Origin: Struthio camelus
Taxonomy: Eukaryota; Chordata; Aves; Struthioniformes; Struthionidae
Assembly: GCF_040807025.1 (NCBI RefSeq)
Contig: NC_090953.1
Coordinates: 2,231,501 to 2,295,500, forward strand
Direction: 5' to 3'
DNA length: 64,000 bases
Below, piece by piece: positions 59,101 to 64,000 of this stretch. The position numbers and the translations under genes were made by a program. The number at the start of each line of letters is the position of its first letter. The first letter of the stretch is position 1. The notes beneath the pieces were generated by a model that saw only the letters and a program-made list of their open reading frames with translations, searched no databases and was not told where the DNA came from.

Positions 59101-62100
59101 AAGAAGCTCAGCTTCAAGCAGCTTCTAACGCTACTTAACAGGAATCTCTGGCAGTGAAAAGACCCCCTAAAAATTGTAGCATTTCATTCTAAATTGACTT
59201 GTGGTCAAGAGGTCCTACAACTTGCTACCATCATCCTTTCGCATACAGTTCATACGATAACTTCACGTATATCATAACCAGGTAACTGTTCGTTGAACTT
59301 TGCTGATCAACTAGTACAAACAAGGACATTTTTCTTACATGCTACTGGCAAATGCTGCTTGCTTATATCTGTTGTGCCGGCTGCAGAATAAAACTCGATT
59401 ACCCTCAAATTTGGCAAGTTTGGTCAGAGCAATACTATTTCATACAAGAACACTAACAAAGTAGTGCCTCTGTAACAGAGAATCAGCAGACTGGGACTGC
59501 CCATGTCCCAAAACACCAGTTCAGCGCTTGAACACTTAAAACACTGATTTGGGGGCGGGAGGGATGTTCTGCTTTGTTTTAAATACAGTGGATTGCAAAC
59601 CGGAGCAGCTGAGGTACCGAACCACAATCTGCCCTGCCTTCCTGGCTGCATCAGCCCACTGCGGGAGCAGAGACGCAGGATGGAGAGCCAGGGCTTGTCC
59701 AAACCGCTACAGCCAGATTTGCTGGAGGAAGTCTGCCAGAGACTTCAGTCAATTCTAAGTTGCACTTGATTTAAAGTCAGTCACATTTTATCTTAATCCG
59801 TAACAAAAGTTTCATCGTTCTCAAGAGATTTTATTCACTAGGTGAACTATATTACCGCTTTTGGTATTAAATAAGATTGCTGACACAGTAGTAATCTTTA
59901 TTTCAGTTCTTGGAGACTCGAATCTTTTTAGCCACACTCAAACTTAATTGCGCCTTGTGTATTTAGCTATGCAGATGGGAATTATTTTCACGCAGCTATC
60001 CACTAGCATAATTTTCATGACAAGTAGTTGCAAAAATACTAATTTAGACAATCTCTGGACACAAAACAATGCACCTCTGTAAAGACAAAGAGCTTATACC
60101 AGTAAGGCTAATAATGAAGACAATTATTTCAGCTATTTGGGAGAGGGTCATTGCCACACAAATTTATTTTTATTGAGAACGTCTTATCCTTAACTAAGCC
60201 TTTCAACTAGCTGACAGAAGAGCTTAACTCCTGTGCAATAAGCTTCAGTGTAGCCCAAGCACACCATAAACAGCTGTGCAAAGAACTCACTACAGACAGT
60301 ATATGTTATTACAGTCTCTCTAATGTATAATACAAAATGTCTGCATTGATATAATCAAAATACTGAATGCTGTATACGTTACCTACATTAGTCTGAAAGC
60401 TTGTCCCTTACTATTAAAAAAAAAAAATTAAAATCAAGATATCTCAACTTTGGGAAGCCATATAGGAGGACAAACACACATTTTTCTCCCCAGATGATTT
60501 TAAGTTTAAAAGAAAAAAAATGAATTATGCCTTCATATGCAATTAACACACAAAAACAATGGTTATATAAACAGTTTGACTGATTTGGGATTTATGGATA
60601 GGGAATCTACTAAATAAGAGTAACGTTAATCATAATTTTTCCAGTAGAATACTAGAGAATTAAGCTCTGGTTACTCTCTAAATATCTTAAGTATCCACCT
60701 TAAGGAAAGTAGCTTTTTAGTAGTCAATTTTAAAGGAAAGCTGAACTAAAACCTCTGCCGGATGAGAATGCACCTGGAATTCAATGAATGTGAACCCACA
60801 CTGCAACAAGGATAAAGAGAAGGCCTCCATGAGAAGCTTAAAGAACCTCTTAATAGCAACACATATAGCAATTTAAAGGTTATTCCTACATTCAGTTTTT
60901 ATGTTTGCCTGTAACAGCAAGTTAAATCTCCACTATATCAACAGACACTATTTCTTCACATTTGCTAGTCAACTTAAGCATCATTTGATTACAACAAACT
61001 ATTGCCATAATACCAATGCATGTTTTCCTCAAAGGTTTAAAAAACAAACAAACAAACACCAGACCCCCCCCATCTTTTTACTTCTGTACAGAGAACTGAA
61101 GTGATCTATTCTCCATATTCAATAAGTTATCATCACGTGTTGAAGAATTTACACATCTGTCCTTTGCAAATAAAGGTTTTACTATTTACTTAGCTTCAAA
61201 CGCGATACCTCTTTACGGTATGAAATTATACAAACAGACCAAAGCATTTTTAGATTACATGCAGATTTTTTTTTCCTTGCTTGTCCCATTTTCCTAAGCA
61301 GCAATACAGGAGACAGACTATGTCATCATTGACTACTATTACTAGCTAAAAAAGTTTTAATCAACTATCACATTAAATTTGAACACCAATTTGTAAAGTA
61401 CCGAACAGCAGGTTTAAGCTAGTGTATAACTGATTCTCCTTTCTCTTAAAAGTAACCAATTGCTGTGTTAATGCCCCAAGAGAGGGAAAACCAGAAAACA
61501 AAGTGGAGTATCCGTTCACAACTCTCTTGTGGGGGGTCTAACAAACAAACAAAGATTTAGCAAAGCAGAACGTGACAAAACTAGTCTCTTTAAAGCAACC
61601 CTTCCCACAAAGTTTCGTTCTGAAAGAAGCGCTCCCAGGCTCTGGTCAGCACACCACACAGTGTGAAAAGCGCGATTCTGGAATGGCAAGCCCCACGGCA
61701 CCAGGAGCATCCACGCGCAGAGCGAAGGAGAGAAACAGTCCTAACTGCCGGCACAGGCAAGGCCACAGCAGCTGCATAAGCCTTTGCATAGTGTTCCACT
61801 CATCATATCACCTTGTTCTTACACCATCTCATAAGATGCAAGACAACATCTGGTACTGCTTTTATCTGTAACCACATGACTATAGAAGAGGGTGGAACAA
61901 TGGTTAAAAACCCCACCCAGAACAACAGCTGAGGAAGGATGGAAGGGGGAGGGGAAAGGAGGAAGGGAAGGAGATTAAGAGACTGGGTAAAACGTCAGGT
62001 AGGGGAAATGCTCAATAATTTACCATTAAAAGATTTCCCTTTCCCAAGCCAGAAATGAAACCCAAATGAAATAAATCTGCTGACAACAAATACTTATGAA

Positions 62101-64000
62101 ATACACTGGCCAAATACCCTGTTCCTTTCTAACACTTGTCCACTGAGAATAATAATTTATTACTATTAACAATTAGTCTTAATTGTTACGGCAGAAATAC
62201 GCGATGGAGCCAAAAGTTCCCACTGTGTCAATAAGCTGAAAACAAATATGCCACCAAGCAATCATACTGACATCCATGTAGCCTTTTTTAAAAAGCTAGT
62301 CACTTTGCATGTAATTTCTTTATTTTAAAAGGTTTCCATTACAATCCTCAATTTTTTTTTTAATAAGAGGTACATAAGAAAGCCAAAGTGCACCTTTTTG
62401 TTAAATAGTCATAAAGCAGTAAGTCATAAAGATGAATCAGAAGCTTGAACAATACCAAGAATTTTTCCTTTTGTATTACTCCCTCAGAGTATCAGGCAAG
62501 ATGTACCATATAAATAAAATATCATCTCACCAGTTCTGTGAAGACTGAATAATATAGCATGAAATTGAGGGAAGCCTCAAGTTTCACACATCAACCTTCT
62601 CATAACACAGATGAGCATCAAGCTCCTCTCTGTTCTTGGGTGAAGTAATGATTTCAAGCTTGTTCCAGTAAAGTTCTATAAACCCTTCCTTTAATACAGT
62701 TTTCCATAAGCCTTCATATGGTACAGAGATCAGTGTTTTCTCCGTTCAAGTCTTCCTCTTCTTTCAAGGCAAGACACCCACTCTCTTGCCTTTCCTCTAC
62801 TAATTTCTGAAACAAAGCCATTTTTATGAAGCAGGGGAGGTGGTCCGAGTTCTTTTCATTCTGCTTGGTTAACCCTAGCCCTTCCTAGAAAAAAAAAAAA
62901 AAATAGACCTGGATGTTTGTTAACAGGACTAACGGTCCTTTCTCTGTTCTTCGACGATTAAGTATTTTCTTGTTTAAGCATCACCAGTTATCTGGGAGCC
63001 GCTCCTCTGCATTCCATCTCTTATCTATCAATTTAGTGGCCATAACAACCAGAGGACATAAGAGAGACAAGGTGGGGACAAGAGGGACAGCAATACTTTT
63101 TACTACATTTAGAGAAAGAACTTGCACGTCTGAAACTTTCAACTATTTGAGTTAGTCAGGGGAGAATTATTACCCTTTTATATTTTACAGAAGCATCTGC
63201 ACATGAATAAACTCCAATACCAGCCTAAAAGCAAAGCCAAGAGATAGCACTCACATGTTGACATGACTTCTAGCCCGAGACCAACTTCAGCAGGTTAGGA
63301 GATAACTGCATGTGAAATTCAAAGTTACTAAACACAAAGTAGTAAGATCTGAAGGAAAGCCTGAATTTCTAATGTGTTTTACTATGTTGCTGATATATCA
63401 GTCCAGAAGAAAAACCTCAGGGATCACTACGGGCAGGTCTTTGTGCAGCTACAGTCAAGTAAACAGATTTGCAGAAAACCAGTAGGCTGGATAACAGAGT
63501 ATTTTTCAGAACTGAAAGAGGAATCAAAGATGGGACTCAAGAACTATGAGCAAGACGTACAACATATCTGATCCTTTCGACACTCCAAAATGTCAAAAAA
63601 GTTTCAAAAAACATACTGTAAACCTCAGAAACAGGGACAGAGGTGGAGATGCAGGCATAAATCTGGGAACGGTTCATCAGTGGCATATGACTACCCATGC
63701 CTGTATCATAGGAGCACGTAGGGTTACATATGCAACTAGATCCAAAAGCCATCTAGTAAAATCACTCTCTCATCTATGCTAACTCATTTTATCTCTCATC
63801 AAGGTATCTGAAATACAGAGAAGCCACATAAATAGCAAAGCATTAGCAAGAAAGCTATGCTTGAACCACATGTGGCCTCCTAATAATTCAAGAGAAGTTG
63901 ATTTTTCAGACGCTGAAGAGCTTACTGTCTGTCAGAGAGAGCACAGTGGGGAATGCTAATTACAGGTATGACCTCTGTTTATATAGATTAACGTACACCA

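Larger units (their letters stand above)
51760..64000 (-). other. PIAS1 intron 1 (partial, runs off the right edge)
   Basis: At least 12.2 kb lie upstream of exon 2 with no sequence able to encode the expected N terminus and no CpG-island promoter, so exon 1 is outside the window. It holds microsatellites (CA at 54250-54271, CT at 55262-55281), purine-rich tracts near 57370-57470 and 61925-61980, and a composite E-box/CRE motif at 56181-56193. No nested gene or RNA was recognised. Confidence 0.75.

Overview
This is an AT-rich vertebrate genomic window. I read it as an amniote, most likely a bird, from three things: spliced genes with standard GT-AG introns, CR1-type LINE remnants, and intron sizes well below those of mammals. 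It holds two recognisable protein-coding genes in convergent (tail-to-tail) orientation. There are no bacterial features, CRISPR arrays or intact mobile elements.

Left part (1-11170): a gene-free, partly CpG-rich stretch leads into CALML4 (calmodulin-like 4) on the + strand. All five coding exons were reconstructed by eye: ATG 3109-3111, then 3235-3265, 5772-5912, 7110-7298 and 10823-10920. They splice in phase to a 153-residue, four-EF-hand, calmodulin-like protein whose calcium loops are all degenerate. The gene opens in a CpG island containing a TATA/CDX-like element, and a candidate poly(A) signal lies at 11141-11146.

Middle (11170-17732): AT-rich, low-complexity DNA between the two gene ends. 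The right part of it is probably the PIAS1 3' UTR.

Right part (17733-64000): PIAS1, a SUMO E3 ligase, on the - strand. Thirteen coding exons (2-14) were placed with exact splice phases. They encode everything from Gln9 to the stop, and the total would be 651 residues if the missing first exon supplies the usual 8 codons. SAP, LxxLL, PINIT, SP-RING (Cys351/His353/Cys374/Cys377) and the SUMO-interacting motif are all visible. Exon 1 and the promoter lie beyond the right edge; 51760-64000 is intron 1.

The neighbourhood fits the amniote PIAS1-CALML4-CLN6 block, although CLN6 itself was not found here. The two genes have no obvious functional link: CALML4 is a light chain of the brush-border/stereocilia myosin-7 adhesion complex, and PIAS1 is a nuclear SUMO ligase and transcription co-regulator.

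The most striking anomaly is a perfect 42-bp tandem duplication across the 3' end of PIAS1 exon 4 and its splice donor. It creates a second identical donor whose use would insert 14 residues in frame into the PINIT region. I found no undescribed multi-gene system.
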